Assembly (NCBI RefSeq): GCF_018919385.1
Contig: NZ_JAHLMF010000001.1
Coordinates: forward strand, 462,004-526,003
From: Geomonas diazotrophica
Lineage (GTDB): Bacteria > Desulfobacterota > Desulfuromonadia > Geobacterales > Geobacteraceae
Length of the DNA stretch: 64,000 nt
Direction: 5' to 3'
Within the stretch, counting starts at the first letter, position 1. Every line of letters starts with the position of its first letter. Below are positions 51,641-60,778 of the stretch, piece after piece. The notes below the pieces were generated by a model, which did not search any database, was not told where the DNA came from, and saw only the letters and a program-made list of their open reading frames with translations. The translations under genes and the position numbers were made by a program.

Positions 51641-52684
51641 ATGCAAAAGACCATGCGCGCGCTGGTTAAGAAATACCCCAAGCCGGGACTATGGCTGGAT
51701 GAGGTGCCGGTACCGGAGATGGGCATCAACGACGTCCTTATCAAGGTGCACAAGACTGCGGTCTGCGGCACGGACCTGCACATCTGGGACTGGAACACCT
51801 GGGCCCAGAAGACGATCCCGGTGCCTATGGTGATCGGGCACGAGTTCGTGGGACGGGTGGTTGCGATGGGGAGCAACGTCGCCGACCTCAACATCGGGGA
51901 CATCGTCTCGGGCGAGGGGCACATCGTCTGCGGCAGGTGCCGCAACTGCCTGGCGGGGAGACGGCACCTGTGCAAGGACACCAACGGAGTGGGGGTGAAC
52001 CGCACCGGCGCCTTTGCGGAGTACATCTGCATTCCGGTGACCAACGTCTGGCATGCGGACCCCTCGATTCCGATGGAGATCCTGAGCATCTTCGACCCCT
52101 TCGGCAACGCGACCCACACCACACTCGCCTTCCCGGTGCTGGGGGAGGACGTGCTGATCACGGGGGCGGGGCCGATCGGTATCATGGCTACCGCCATCGC
52201 CCGCCACGCCGGGGCACGCTACATCGTCACCACGGACATGAACCCCTATCGCCTCGAGCTCGCCAGGAAGATGGGGGCAACAGTGGCGCTCAACGTAAAG
52301 GAGAGGACCCTCGCGGACGTGCGCAAGGAGCTGGGGATGAAGGAGGGATTCGACGTGGGCCTGGAGATGTCGGGCAACGGCAACGCCTTCAAGGAGATGC
52401 TCGCCAACATGTGCCACGGCGGCAAGATCGCCATGCTCGGGATCCCGTCAGGGGACCTCGCCATCGACTGGAACCAGGTGATCTTCAACATGCTTACCAT
52501 CAAGGGGATCTACGGCCGAGAGATGTACGAGACCTGGTACCTGATGCAGTCGCTGATCAAGATCGGGCTGGATCTCACCCCGGTGATCACGCACCGGATG
52601 CACTACACCGAGTTCGAGGAGGCCTTCAAGGTGATGAGCAGCGGCAACGCCGGGAAGGTCATACTCAACTGGGTGGAGGAGTAG
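51641..52684 (+). CDS. tdh: L-threonine 3-dehydrogenase
   Basis: A 347-residue zinc-dependent MDR enzyme oxidising threonine to 2-amino-3-ketobutyrate with NAD+. Blocks: [20 protein letters not shown] with the catalytic zinc Cys, [11 protein letters not shown], structural zinc [15 protein letters not shown], and [16 protein letters not shown] for NAD. GAGGAG precedes the ATG. It is followed by kbl, giving threonine breakdown to glycine and acetyl-CoA. Confidence 0.95.
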   Translation: MQKTMRALVKKYPKPGLWLDEVPVPEMGINDVLIKVHKTAVCGTDLHIWDWNTWAQKTIPVPMVIGHEFVGRVVAMGSNVADLNIGDIVSGEGHIVCGRCRNCLAGRRHLCKDTNGVGVNRTGAFAEYICIPVTNVWHADPSIPMEILSIFDPFGNATHTTLAFPVLGEDVLITGAGPIGIMATAIARHAGARYIVTTDMNPYRLELARKMGATVALNVKERTLADVRKELGMKEGFDVGLEMSGNGNAFKEMLANMCHGGKIAMLGIPSGDLAIDWNQVIFNMLTIKGIYGREMYETWYLMQSLIKIGLDLTPVITHRMHYTEFEEAFKVMSSGNAGKVILNWVEE

Positions 52685-52692
52685 CGGAAGGT

Positions 52693-52804
52693 CTCCCCTC
52701 GCCCTTAGGGAGAGGGGCGGGGGTGAGGGGTTCCCACGAAGCAGATGAGTAGCCGCCAGCGCCCCCACCCGGCCTTCGGCCACCCTCTCCCGGAGGGAGA
52801 GGGA
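52693..52804. repeat. About 110-bp structured intergenic repeat, copy 1
   Basis: Several hairpins, including CTCTCCCGGAGGGAGAG and GGCCTTCGGCC. It matches, in reverse orientation, the copy at 56150-56260. It lies between tdh and kbl without evident coding capacity. Confidence 0.65.
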
Positions 52805-52830
52805 CTTGGACTTGAGAGGAGTTACGAGAG

Positions 52831-54021
52831 ATGAGCGACAAATTCGCCTGGATAACCGAAGAGATGAAGGCCCTGGAAGAGCAGGGGCTTAGGACCAACA
52901 TCCGCACCATCGGCTCGGCCTGCGGCCCCTGGATGGTGGTGGACGGGAAGAAGGTGCTGAATTTCTGCACCAACAACTACCTGGGACTCGCCAACCATCC
53001 GCGCCTGAAGAAGGCGGCGCAGGAGGCGGTCGAGCAGTGGGGTGTCGGTCCGGCGGCGGTGCGCAGCATCGCGGGGACGCTGGAACTGCACCGCAGGCTG
53101 GCACAGCGCCTGGCGGCGTTCAAGGGGGTTGAGGACGCGCTCTATGTGCAGTCGGGCTTCTGCGCCAACCAGGCGGCCATCCCTCCCATGGTCGGCAAAG
53201 GGGACGTGATCTTCACCGACAAACTGAATCACGCCAGCATCATCGACGGCTGCCGGCTGTCATCGGCAAAGATCCTGGTCTACGAGCACTGCGACCTCGC
53301 CGACTGCGAGCGGGTCATCACCGAGAACATCGGGCAGTACCGGCGGGCGCTCCTCATCACCGACGGGGTCTTCTCCATGGACGGCGACGTCGCCCCCCTG
53401 GACAAGCTCTTCGAGCTCTGCGAGCGTCACGGCATCATCACCATGGTGGACGACGCCCACGGCGAAGGGGTGCTCGGCCGTGGCGGGCGCGGCATCGTCG
53501 ACCATTTCCACCTCAACGGCAAATTCGACCTGGAGATCGGCACGCTGTCCAAGGCGTTCGGAGTCATGGGCGGGGTCATCGCCGGGAAAAAGGTGGTCAT
53601 CGACTGGATCCGGCAGAAGGCCCGTCCCTTCCTCTTCTCCAGCGCGGTGACCGCGGCCGACACGGCCGCCTGCCTCGCCGCCGTGTACCTCCTGGAGGAG
53701 AGCACCGCACTGGTGCAAAAGCTCTGGGACAACACGCGCTACTTCAAGGAAGGGATGCGCCAGTCCGGTTTCGACATCGGGGCGAGCGTCACTCCCATCA
53801 CCCCGGTCATGCTGGGGGAAGCGACCGTGGCGCAGGAGTTCTCGCGCAGGCTCTTCGCTGCGGAGCCCGGCATCTTCGCCATGCCCATCGGCTTTCCCAC
53901 CGTTCCGCAGGGTAAGGCACGGATCCGCGTGATGATCAGCGCCGCTCACACGCAGGATGACCTGGAAATGGGGCTCAACACCTTCACCCGCATCGGCCGC
54001 GAGCTCGGCGTGATCGGCTGA
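52831..54021 (+). CDS. kbl: 2-amino-3-ketobutyrate CoA ligase (glycine C-acetyltransferase)
   Basis: A 396-residue alpha-oxoamine synthase, the family length, which splits 2-amino-3-ketobutyrate with CoA into glycine and acetyl-CoA. Motifs: FCTNNYLGLANHP, the PLP-aldimine region FTDKLNHASIIDG, VDDAHGEGVLG and the PLP lysine in GTLSKAFGVMGG. It works after Tdh; the two form an operon separated by a structured repeat. Confidence 0.95.
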   Translation: MSDKFAWITEEMKALEEQGLRTNIRTIGSACGPWMVVDGKKVLNFCTNNYLGLANHPRLKKAAQEAVEQWGVGPAAVRSIAGTLELHRRLAQRLAAFKGVEDALYVQSGFCANQAAIPPMVGKGDVIFTDKLNHASIIDGCRLSSAKILVYEHCDLADCERVITENIGQYRRALLITDGVFSMDGDVAPLDKLFELCERHGIITMVDDAHGEGVLGRGGRGIVDHFHLNGKFDLEIGTLSKAFGVMGGVIAGKKVVIDWIRQKARPFLFSSAVTAADTAACLAAVYLLEESTALVQKLWDNTRYFKEGMRQSGFDIGASVTPITPVMLGEATVAQEFSRRLFAAEPGIFAMPIGFPTVPQGKARIRVMISAAHTQDDLEMGLNTFTRIGRELGVIG

Positions 54022-54033
54022 TCATGCTTTTCC

Positions 54034-54064
54034 CCCCTCCCCCTTGACGGCAGGGGGGGAGGGG
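54034..54064 (+). terminator. Imperfect C/G-rich hairpin after kbl
   Basis: CCCCTCCCCCT pairs with a G-rich strand (54052-54064) with two extra G. No T-run follows, so termination is uncertain. Confidence 0.3.
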
Positions 54065-54187
54065 TCGCGGTTCAACCTCCCCGATTGTATTCTAGCCTTC
54101 GGTGTTCACACACTCATCCCTTAGTTTATTCATATTTCGACTTAAGCTGTCTGTTGTGCCATCCGATAAACACTCAAAACAACATCC

Positions 54188-54204
54188 GTGTCAGTAACAG
54201 ACAC
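54188..54204. promoter_or_regulatory. Inverted repeat upstream of binding protein and porin genes
   Basis: GTGTC-AGTAACA-GACAC, 34 bp before the start of the binding-protein gene. It could be an operator. No good PhoB box was seen. Confidence 0.35.
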
Positions 54205-54237
54205 TTTTAAGTGAATTGCAACCTCGGGAGGTGCTGC

Positions 54238-54684
54238 ATGTCATACCCCAAACGGCTCTGCATCACGGGGTCAAAATTTCTTCTTCTGTTGTGTCTGATC
54301 GTCTGGGGTCACTCTTCTGCCCATGCGGCCAATTTCATCGTCATCGCGAACAAGAGCGTCGTGGAAAGCACCCTGACCAAGGCCGAACTGCAGGGCATCT
54401 ACCTCGGCGAAAAGGTGAAGTGGGGCAACCGGAAACACATCAAGATCGCGGTGCTGGAAGAGGAGCGGACGCTCAAGGAGTTCCTGCAGGCGATCCTCGG
54501 CAAGACCCCTTCGCAGTTCGACCAGCATTGGGTCCGGATGGTGACCACCGGGAAGGCGTCCATGCCTCCCGCTTTCACCGAAGCCCAGCAGATGATCGAT
54601 TTCGTCGCCAAAACCCCCAATGCCATCGGGTTCATCGCCCACGGACAGACGGGCGATGCCGTAAAAACCATTGTCATCAAGTAG
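54238..54684 (+). CDS. Small PstS-like periplasmic protein
   Basis: A 148-residue exported protein (signal FLLLLCLIVWGHSSAHAA). It is half the size of PstS: NFIVIANKSVVESTLTKAEL, QGIYLGEKVKWGNRKHIKI, and TPNAIGFIAHG. This short form is common in Deltaproteobacteria next to porins. GGGAGG precedes the ATG at 54238. The porin gene follows 13 bp later, so phosphate or another anion uptake across the outer membrane is suggested. Confidence 0.82.
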   Translation: MSYPKRLCITGSKFLLLLCLIVWGHSSAHAANFIVIANKSVVESTLTKAELQGIYLGEKVKWGNRKHIKIAVLEEERTLKEFLQAILGKTPSQFDQHWVRMVTTGKASMPPAFTEAQQMIDFVAKTPNAIGFIAHGQTGDAVKTIVIK

Positions 54685-54697
54685 GGGAGATTTCGAT

Positions 54698-55921
54698 ATG
54701 AAGAAAGCTTTGACTGCGATGATGCTGCTCGCCTTTGCCGGATCGGCCCACGCCGTGGAACTAGCCGGCGTCGAGATCCACGGTTTCGCCTCGCAGGGGT
54801 ACATAAAAACCTCCCCTGACAACAACTTCCCCGTATCCAACAGCGGGGAGGGCTCTTTCAACTTCAACGACTTCGCCGTGAACTTCTCCAAGGAGGTAAA
54901 CCCCGACCTGCGCGTCGGGCTGCAGCTGCTGGCCATGGACCGCGGCAGCTACGGCAAGGACAAGATCACCCTCGACTGGGCCTTCGGCGACTACCGCGTC
55001 ACCGACTGGCTCGGCTTCCGGGCCGGGAAGATCAAGATCCCCCTGGGGCTGTACAACGAGTCGCGTGACAACGACGCCGCGCGCACCTTCATCTTCCTGC
55101 CCCAGAACGAGTACTACGACTACGAGCGGGACTCGGTGAACGCCATAACCGGTGCAAGCATCTACGGCTCGATCCCTGCCGGGTCGACGGGCACAGTGAA
55201 CTACCAGTTCCAGATCGGCACCACCCCGATCCCCCTGGACGGCGCTTCGGCCAGGAACTACTCCGCCTACATCTCCACCGTGGACGCCCCCCTTACCACC
55301 ACCGACGTGAACTCCGCCACCGCGTTCGTGCACCACCTGGAATGGAGAACGCCGGTCGGGGTGCGTGCCACGTTCAGCGGGCTGCACACCTCCTTCGACG
55401 GCACCGCCACCGGGATCTACACCGATCCGGTCACCTCCGCCACCACCCCGGTCACGGCAAAATGGAAGTTCGATTCCTGGCACCGCTACATACTGGGCAT
55501 CGAGTACGTCCTTGACGACCTGACCCTTGCCACCGAGTACCAGCGGGACAACTACACGGTGTCGGCGGACTACCAGAACCCGGCCCTGGAGAACTTCACC
55601 TCCAAGCAGGCCTCCGACGGCTGGTACGTCAGCGCCGCCTATCGTTTCACGGACTGGTTCGAGCTGGGGGGGTACTACACGGAGATCTACGCTGACCGGC
55701 ATCACCGCGATGGATCGACCTTCGAGGAACTGGGCGTGGGGGCTCCCTGGCAGACTTGGCAGAAGGAAAAGGTGCTGACGCTTCGATTCGACCCGGTGCG
55801 CAACCTGGTGCTCAAGGTTGAAGGACACCTGATCGATGGGACGTGGAACATGTCCGAGTACACCGAGGCCTCCAAGCGGAACTGGTACCTGCTCGCCACC
55901 AAGGCAACGGTATTTTTCTAG
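54698..55921 (+). CDS. Outer-membrane beta-barrel porin-like protein
   Basis: A 407-residue protein with signal peptide MKKALTAMMLLAFAGSAHA and alternating beta-strands throughout, ending with the outer-membrane signature ATKATVFF (terminal Phe). It has blocks such as HGFASQGYIKTS, WLGFRAGKIKIPLGLYNESR and GWYVSAAYRFTDWFELGGYY. The ATG at 54698 has GGGGAG upstream. It is paired with the small PstS-like gene. Confidence 0.85.
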   Translation: MKKALTAMMLLAFAGSAHAVELAGVEIHGFASQGYIKTSPDNNFPVSNSGEGSFNFNDFAVNFSKEVNPDLRVGLQLLAMDRGSYGKDKITLDWAFGDYRVTDWLGFRAGKIKIPLGLYNESRDNDAARTFIFLPQNEYYDYERDSVNAITGASIYGSIPAGSTGTVNYQFQIGTTPIPLDGASARNYSAYISTVDAPLTTTDVNSATAFVHHLEWRTPVGVRATFSGLHTSFDGTATGIYTDPVTSATTPVTAKWKFDSWHRYILGIEYVLDDLTLATEYQRDNYTVSADYQNPALENFTSKQASDGWYVSAAYRFTDWFELGGYYTEIYADRHHRDGSTFEELGVGAPWQTWQKEKVLTLRFDPVRNLVLKVEGHLIDGTWNMSEYTEASKRNWYLLATKATVFF

Positions 55922-55936
55922 GCGGGGCTCAGCGGA

Positions 55937-56128
55937 CTAGCTCGAAACCTTGATGCTCCTTGGGTTGCAGACCACCAGCGGGTCGTTCGCCTGCACCTTG
56001 CACTTGTTGCAGTAGACGATCGGCTTTTCGGTGTGCCGGTCGAATTCCTCCATCCTGCCGTCCTTCTTCAGCTTGCACATGTGGGCCTTGTGCCGTGCCG
56101 GGTGCTCGCACTTCTGTTTTTCTCCCAT
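55937..56128 (-). CDS. Small zinc-ribbon-like protein, second paralogue
   Basis: A 63-residue protein, MGEKQKCEHPARHKAHMCKL with GRMEEFDRHTEKPIVYCNKC and VVCNPRSIKV. It shares the AHMC, EE-D-H and CNPRS positions with the protein at 47123. The Cys spacing C-x-H, C, CNKC, C fits one zinc site. The function is unknown. Confidence 0.75.
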   Translation of the reverse strand: MGEKQKCEHPARHKAHMCKLKKDGRMEEFDRHTEKPIVYCNKCKVQANDPLVVCNPRSIKVSS

Positions 56129-56149
56129 CGATAAATCCCCTCTTCAGTT

Positions 56150-56260
56150 CCCTCTCCCTTTGGGAGAGGGTGGCCGCAGGCCGGGCGAGGGCACTGCCGC
56201 GAAAATGGATCCTTGCCTATTGCAACGCCCTCACCCCGACCCTCTCCCGGGGGGAGAGGG
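56150..56260. repeat. About 110-bp structured intergenic repeat, copy 2
   Basis: Hairpins CCCTCTCCCTTTGGGAGAGGG, split around the loop, and GGCCGCAGGCC, then CTCTCCCGGGGGGAGAG at its right end. It is the reverse-orientation partner of 52693-52804. A shorter related piece continues to about 56350. Confidence 0.65.
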
Positions 56261-56368
56261 AGCTTCCAAAGAGAGGTCTGGCCGCTCGCTTTGATGGGAG
56301 AGGGAGGTATCGCCCCTCATCCTCGTTCCCTGCGGGAAAGGGAGGAGGAGATGGCGCGAATCGATAGC

Positions 56369-57208
56369 TTAAGGAGTTCCGTACAGCGCCAGGGTAAGCA
56401 GAGCCGGAAAGATGTTCACGCCGGCGAAGGCCGCACCTTCCCAGCGCTCAAACGGATAAAGCAACAACGGCAGGCAGAAGGCGAGACACCACAGGGGGGC
56501 ATTCTGCCCCGCGATCAGACCGAAAACCGGCAGCATCAGCGTTGCCGCGACGGTGGCCAGAAGCCAGAGCACCAGAAACGGTGCCGGCCCACGGAAGGAA
56601 CGCGGCACGAAAAGCGGCACCCCGGCCCGGCGGTAGTCCTCGGCGTACCGTTTCTGCAGCATCCAGAAGTGCGGCACCTGCCACAGGTAGAGGATGCCGC
56701 AGAGCAGGACGATCCTGAAATCGGCCGGAGCACCCCCGGCCGCGCTCCAGCCGATGAGGGGCGGCAGCGCTCCGCAGACGGCGCCGACCAGGAGGGCGAA
56801 CGGGGTGAGACGCTTGAGGGGGGTGTAGATGAGGAGGTACCAAAGAAGTGTAAAGAGGGCGAGGCAAAGCGGCAGGAGACCGCTCTGGTTGAGGAGCAGC
56901 ACCCCACCCCCGAGGGCGAGCAGGGCGATCGACAATCCGCCCAGCGGTCCCAGCTCCCCCGAGGCGACGGGACGGACCCTGGTGCGGGTCATCAGGGCAT
57001 CGAGGTCGCGCTCCAGCACCTGGTTGAATGCCGAGGCGGCGCAGGCCATCAGGGCCACACCCGCACAGAGAACAAGCGCCTTCGAATCCGGTCGGGTCCG
57101 ACAGAGCAGGTAGCCGCCGAGGGCCGCCGCGGCGTTCATCAGCGAAAGCGGGAGCCGGAACAGGCGGTAGAGCCCTTTGCTTTTTTTCAAAACTGCAGCC
57201 GCGATCAC
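56369..57208 (-). CDS. ctaB: Protoheme IX farnesyltransferase
   Basis: A 279-residue UbiA-type prenyltransferase with eight to nine transmembrane helices that makes heme O from heme B for the oxidase. Motif 1 is NQVLERDLDALMTRTRVRP and motif 2 is in the YTPLKRLTPFALLVGAVCGA region. The start GTG at 57208 overlaps the coxB stop (GTGA), so it is the last coupled gene of the cox operon. Confidence 0.93.
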   Translation of the reverse strand: MIAAAVLKKSKGLYRLFRLPLSLMNAAAALGGYLLCRTRPDSKALVLCAGVALMACAASAFNQVLERDLDALMTRTRVRPVASGELGPLGGLSIALLALGGGVLLLNQSGLLPLCLALFTLLWYLLIYTPLKRLTPFALLVGAVCGALPPLIGWSAAGGAPADFRIVLLCGILYLWQVPHFWMLQKRYAEDYRRAGVPLFVPRSFRGPAPFLVLWLLATVAATLMLPVFGLIAGQNAPLWCLAFCLPLLLYPFERWEGAAFAGVNIFPALLTLALYGTP

Positions 57209-58107
57209 TTCTCCCCTTCCAGGAATTCCACTATCGCCTTCAGCTCTGCTTCCGGCATCTCGGTCTTGGGCATGATCGGGGGGAAGCCCTCCACGACGGC
57301 CGCACCAGGGTCTAAAATGGATTCGCGCAGATACTTCTCGTCAGCCTTCACGGTCTCCGGCTTGCCGCCGCGGGTCACCTTGACCTGGCTATCGTAAAGC
57401 CCCTTGAAGGTCGGCCCAACCTTCGGGGTGCCGTCCAGGGAATGGCACCCCAGGCAGCCGTACCGCTGCAAGAGCTCCTGTCCCTTTGCCCCAACGCCGG
57501 CCGGCTTCTGCCCGAGCCACGCCGCGAACTGCGCCGGCGGCAGTGCCTCGACCGTACTGATCATCGCGGAATGTCCGGTCCCGCAATACTGCGAGCAGAA
57601 GAGATCGTAGCTGCCTGGACTGGTCGCCACGAACCAGACGTGGTTCTTCATACCGGGCACAACGTCGCGCTTGATCCTGAAGGCGGGAACGTAGAAGCCA
57701 TGCACCACGTCCTTGGAGATAAGGTTCACCTGCACCGGCTTGCCGACCGGCACGTAGAGCTTCGGACTGCTCTTGCCGTTGTCGTAGATGAAGTTCCAAG
57801 ACCACATCCGCCCCTCTGCCGTCACCTGCATGGCGTTTTTCGGCACGGTTCTGAGCGACAGGTAGCTGGTCCAGCCGTAGTAGAACATGCCGATCACCAG
57901 CAGGGTCGGGAGCAGGGTCCAGACGACCTCGAGAAGCGGGCTTCCCGCCACCTGGGAAGTCGGCTCAGGGTTCTTGGAGCGGCGGTAGCGCACCACGAAG
58001 TAGATCATGGTGATGGTGATCCCCAAAAGGAGCACCGTGCAGGCGCCGAAGAGGAACTTGAACACCGGGTCGACGGCTTGCGTCGTTGTCATAAGCTGAT
58101 TTTCCAC
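57205..58107 (-). CDS. coxB: Cytochrome c oxidase subunit II with C-terminal heme c
   Basis: A 300-residue caa3-type subunit II: two transmembrane helices (17-40, 62-82), a cupredoxin domain with CuA ligands His136, Cys171, Cys175, His179 and Met182, and a C-terminal cytochrome c domain with CLGCH (218-222) and Met ligand candidates in PIMPKTEMPE. It accepts electrons and passes them to heme a. The GTG at 58107 with AAAGGGGCG is used. Confidence 0.95.
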   Translation of the reverse strand: MENQLMTTTQAVDPVFKFLFGACTVLLLGITITMIYFVVRYRRSKNPEPTSQVAGSPLLEVVWTLLPTLLVIGMFYYGWTSYLSLRTVPKNAMQVTAEGRMWSWNFIYDNGKSSPKLYVPVGKPVQVNLISKDVVHGFYVPAFRIKRDVVPGMKNHVWFVATSPGSYDLFCSQYCGTGHSAMISTVEALPPAQFAAWLGQKPAGVGAKGQELLQRYGCLGCHSLDGTPKVGPTFKGLYDSQVKVTRGGKPETVKADEKYLRESILDPGAAVVEGFPPIMPKTEMPEAELKAIVEFLEGEK

Positions 58108-58117
58108 GTTCGCCCCT

Positions 58118-58405
58118 TTAACGGTAGAGTACGTCGAAGAAGGTTCCCCCGATGAAGCCCGCCAGGGTGAAGAGCGCCACGAACAGGATGATCCTGAACA
58201 GCCGCGGCTCGTACTTCATGTGCATGAAGAAGGCGATCACCAGCCCGGACTTGATGCTGGCGATGGCGAGCGCCGCCCAGACCTTCCAGACCCCCAGCTC
58301 GACCCGGGTGACCATGATGGTCGCCGCGGTCAGGACCAGCAGCGTCACCCAGACGGTGGTCAGTTTTCCGTAACTCAGGATGTGTTCCGCGTGTTCCTCT
58401 GTCAT
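58118..58405 (-). CDS. Cytochrome c oxidase subunit IV, caa3 type
   Basis: A 95-residue protein with three transmembrane helices (about 17-34, 40-60, 68-88). It has KSGLVIAFFMHMKYEPRLFR, the COX4_pro hallmark. It lies between subunits III and II and stabilises the complex. The start ATG is 58405. Confidence 0.9.
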   Translation of the reverse strand: MTEEHAEHILSYGKLTTVWVTLLVLTAATIMVTRVELGVWKVWAALAIASIKSGLVIAFFMHMKYEPRLFRIILFVALFTLAGFIGGTFFDVLYR

Positions 58406-58415
58406 GCTACTCTCC

Positions 58416-58532
58416 GGAAAAACAGGTTAAGATTAAGACTAAGATAAAGTTGAAGCCGAACCATTGACGAAGTATGCCACTGACCACCTGCCTAGTCTTT
58501 TCTTAATCTTAATCTCAGTCTAAATCTGCTTT
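58416..58532. repeat. 6-bp quasi-repeats forming an imperfect inverted repeat in the cox operon
   Basis: GTTAAGATTAAGACTAAGAT (58425 on) and the opposite strand of TCTTAATCTTAATCTCAGTC (58501 on) face each other across about 50 bp between the subunit III and IV genes. Each arm is built of AAGATT-like hexamers. It could form a long weak stem that tunes expression of the downstream genes. Confidence 0.45.
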
Positions 58533-59131
58533 TAAAGTATCAGGTAGTAGAGCGGGAAGATGAAGATCCAGACCAAGTCGACCAGGTGCCAGTACAGGGT
58601 GACGTTTTCCAGCGTCACGTTGTCGCTCGCGTTTAGCCTCTCTTTTTGCACCATCACCGCGGTCCAGCTCATCAGTACCGCGCCCACGATGACGTGGATG
58701 CCGTGCAGGCCCGTGGTGAGGTAGTAGAGACTGAAGAATATGGACTCGCCCGGGGGGCCAGCGATCAGCTTCGGGGAGTTCGGGTAGATGCCGTGATGAA
58801 ATTTTGCGCTCCACTCCAGGTACTTGATCCCCAGGAAGATGAACGCGCAGCCCACCGTCCCGGAAAGAAGGCCGAGGGTGAGTTTCTTCGCGCCGGTCTT
58901 GATCGCGGTCACCGACATGGCCGCGAACAGGGAGCTGGTCAGGAGCACAACGGTGTTGGTGGCGCCGTAGACCAGGTCGAGCTGGCGCCCTCCCAGACCG
59001 AACTCCTTGGGGTAGCGGGTCAGGTACACCGAGTAGAGAAGGAAGACGCCGCCGAAAAGGAGCATCTCCGTGAACAGGAACAACCACATGCCGAGCTTGG
59101 CGCCGAAACTGTCCTTTTCCAGGTGACTCAT
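58532..59131 (-). CDS. coxC: Cytochrome c oxidase subunit III
   Basis: A 199-residue subunit with five transmembrane helices, as in caa3 and bo3 oxidases: [37 protein letters not shown] and [20 protein letters not shown]. The ATG at 59131 overlaps the subunit I stop (ATGA). Confidence 0.94.
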   Translation of the reverse strand: MSHLEKDSFGAKLGMWLFLFTEMLLFGGVFLLYSVYLTRYPKEFGLGGRQLDLVYGATNTVVLLTSSLFAAMSVTAIKTGAKKLTLGLLSGTVGCAFIFLGIKYLEWSAKFHHGIYPNSPKLIAGPPGESIFFSLYYLTTGLHGIHVIVGAVLMSWTAVMVQKERLNASDNVTLENVTLYWHLVDLVWIFIFPLYYLIL

Positions 59132-60747
59132 GGAACCCCCGCCCCTTTGAAATCGTACGGCCCGTGGGTTACCACCGGGTCCTCTTCGAAGTTCTCGGTG
59201 GGCGGAGGCGTCGCGACGCTCCACTCAAGGGTCGCCCCACCCCAGGGGTTACCGGCGAACGCCTCGCCCTTGAAGAGCCCGTGCCAGAGGTTCCAGACCA
59301 CGATGATGACCCCGGCTATCAGGATCCAGCTCCCGACGGTGGCCACGAAGTTCAGCCGGGCGAATTCTGGGAGGTAGTCGTAGTAGCGCCGCGGCATCCC
59401 CTCCATCCCCAGCACCTGCATGGTGAAGTAGAGGATGTTGAAGCCGATGAACATGAAGACCCACCCCACGATGGCCGGCTTCTCCCGGTACCTGCGCCCG
59501 AAGTACTTGGGGAGCCAGTAGTGGGCCGCCGCGAAGAAGGCGAAGCCGGTGCCACCGAACATGACGTAATGGAAGTGCCCTACCACGAAGTGGGTGTCGT
59601 GCACGTGGATGTCGGTGGCGGCCGCGCCCAGGATCAGGCCGGAGAGACCGCCGATGGAGAAGAGCAGGATGAAGGAGAGCGCGAAGAGCATGGGCGCTTC
59701 CAGCGAGATCGAGCCCTTGTACATGGTGGAGACCCAGTTGAAAACCTTGATGGCCGACGGGATCGCCACGATGAAGGTCAGAAATGAGAAGACCAGCACG
59801 CCGGTGTCGCTCATCCCCGAGGTGTACATGTGGTGCCCCCATACCGCGGAGCCTGCTGCCGCGATGGCGAGGCTCGAGAAGGCGATCATCTTGTAGCCGA
59901 AGATCGGCTTTCTGGAGAAGACCGGGATGATGTCGGAGATCACCCCCATGCCCGGCAGGATCATGATGTAGACCGCCGGGTGCGAATAGATCCAGAACAT
60001 GTGCTGGTACATGACCGGATCGCCGCCGCGGGTGGGGTCGAACAGCCCCAGCCCCAGGATCCTCTCGGTGACCACGAGCAGCAGAGTTATGGCGATGATC
60101 GGGGTGGCGAGCACCTGCACCCACGCAGTCGCGTAGAGGCTCCAGGTGAAGAGCGGGATCCTGGTCCAGGTCATCCCCGGAGCACGCATCCTGTGAATGG
60201 TGGTAATGAAGTTGATCCCGGTCAGGATGGAGGAGAAGCCCAGCACGAAGACGCCGAATACCGCCAGCGAGACGTTGGTGGTGGTGCGGGCACTGAAGGG
60301 TACGTAAAAAGTCCAGCCGGTGTCGGGTGCACCGCCGCCGGTGAAGAGCGAGACCAGCACGATGATGGCGCCGGTGGCGTAGAGCCACCAGGAAAAGAGG
60401 TTCACCCGGGGAAAGGCGACATCCCGAGCGCCGAGCTGTATGGGGAGCACGAGGTTCCCGAACGAGGCCGGTATTCCTGGGATGATGAAGAGAAAGATCA
60501 TCACCACCCCGTGCACGGTGAACAGAGCGTTGTAGGTCTTCGCGGTCATGATGGTCGGTCCCGGCGCCATCAGCTCCAGCCGGATCAATAGTCCGAGGAA
60601 GGCCCCGACCAGGAAGAAGCCGAGCACGCAGTAAAGGTACATCAGCCCGATCCGCTTGTGATCGGTCGAGAATATCCAGGCTCCGATCCCTGTCCTCCCG
60701 GTATCCCGCCAGAAGCCGCCTTCCGCCATTGCCGTCTCTTGACTCAT
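59128..60747 (-). CDS. coxA: Cytochrome c oxidase subunit I (A2-type)
   Basis: A 539-residue, 12-helix heme-copper oxidase subunit that reduces O2 and pumps protons. Low-spin heme His79 ([10 protein letters not shown]), CuB/Tyr block [17 protein letters not shown] with His256 and Tyr260, [13 protein letters not shown], and [16 protein letters not shown] with heme ligands. The YSHP form, with Ala in place of the Glu of HPEVY, marks the A2 subfamily. The start at 60747 has GGGGGAAAA. Confidence 0.96.
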   Translation of the reverse strand: MSQETAMAEGGFWRDTGRTGIGAWIFSTDHKRIGLMYLYCVLGFFLVGAFLGLLIRLELMAPGPTIMTAKTYNALFTVHGVVMIFLFIIPGIPASFGNLVLPIQLGARDVAFPRVNLFSWWLYATGAIIVLVSLFTGGGAPDTGWTFYVPFSARTTTNVSLAVFGVFVLGFSSILTGINFITTIHRMRAPGMTWTRIPLFTWSLYATAWVQVLATPIIAITLLLVVTERILGLGLFDPTRGGDPVMYQHMFWIYSHPAVYIMILPGMGVISDIIPVFSRKPIFGYKMIAFSSLAIAAAGSAVWGHHMYTSGMSDTGVLVFSFLTFIVAIPSAIKVFNWVSTMYKGSISLEAPMLFALSFILLFSIGGLSGLILGAAATDIHVHDTHFVVGHFHYVMFGGTGFAFFAAAHYWLPKYFGRRYREKPAIVGWVFMFIGFNILYFTMQVLGMEGMPRRYYDYLPEFARLNFVATVGSWILIAGVIIVVWNLWHGLFKGEAFAGNPWGGATLEWSVATPPPTENFEEDPVVTHGPYDFKGAGVP

Positions 60748-60778
60748 TTTTCCCCCGAAACATGCAGCGCCCGCGTAA

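Noticed and set aside
54188..54204. PhoB box upstream of the PstS-like and porin genes
   Set aside because: The inverted repeat GTGTC/GACAC does not match the direct-repeat CTGTCAT pattern of Pho boxes.
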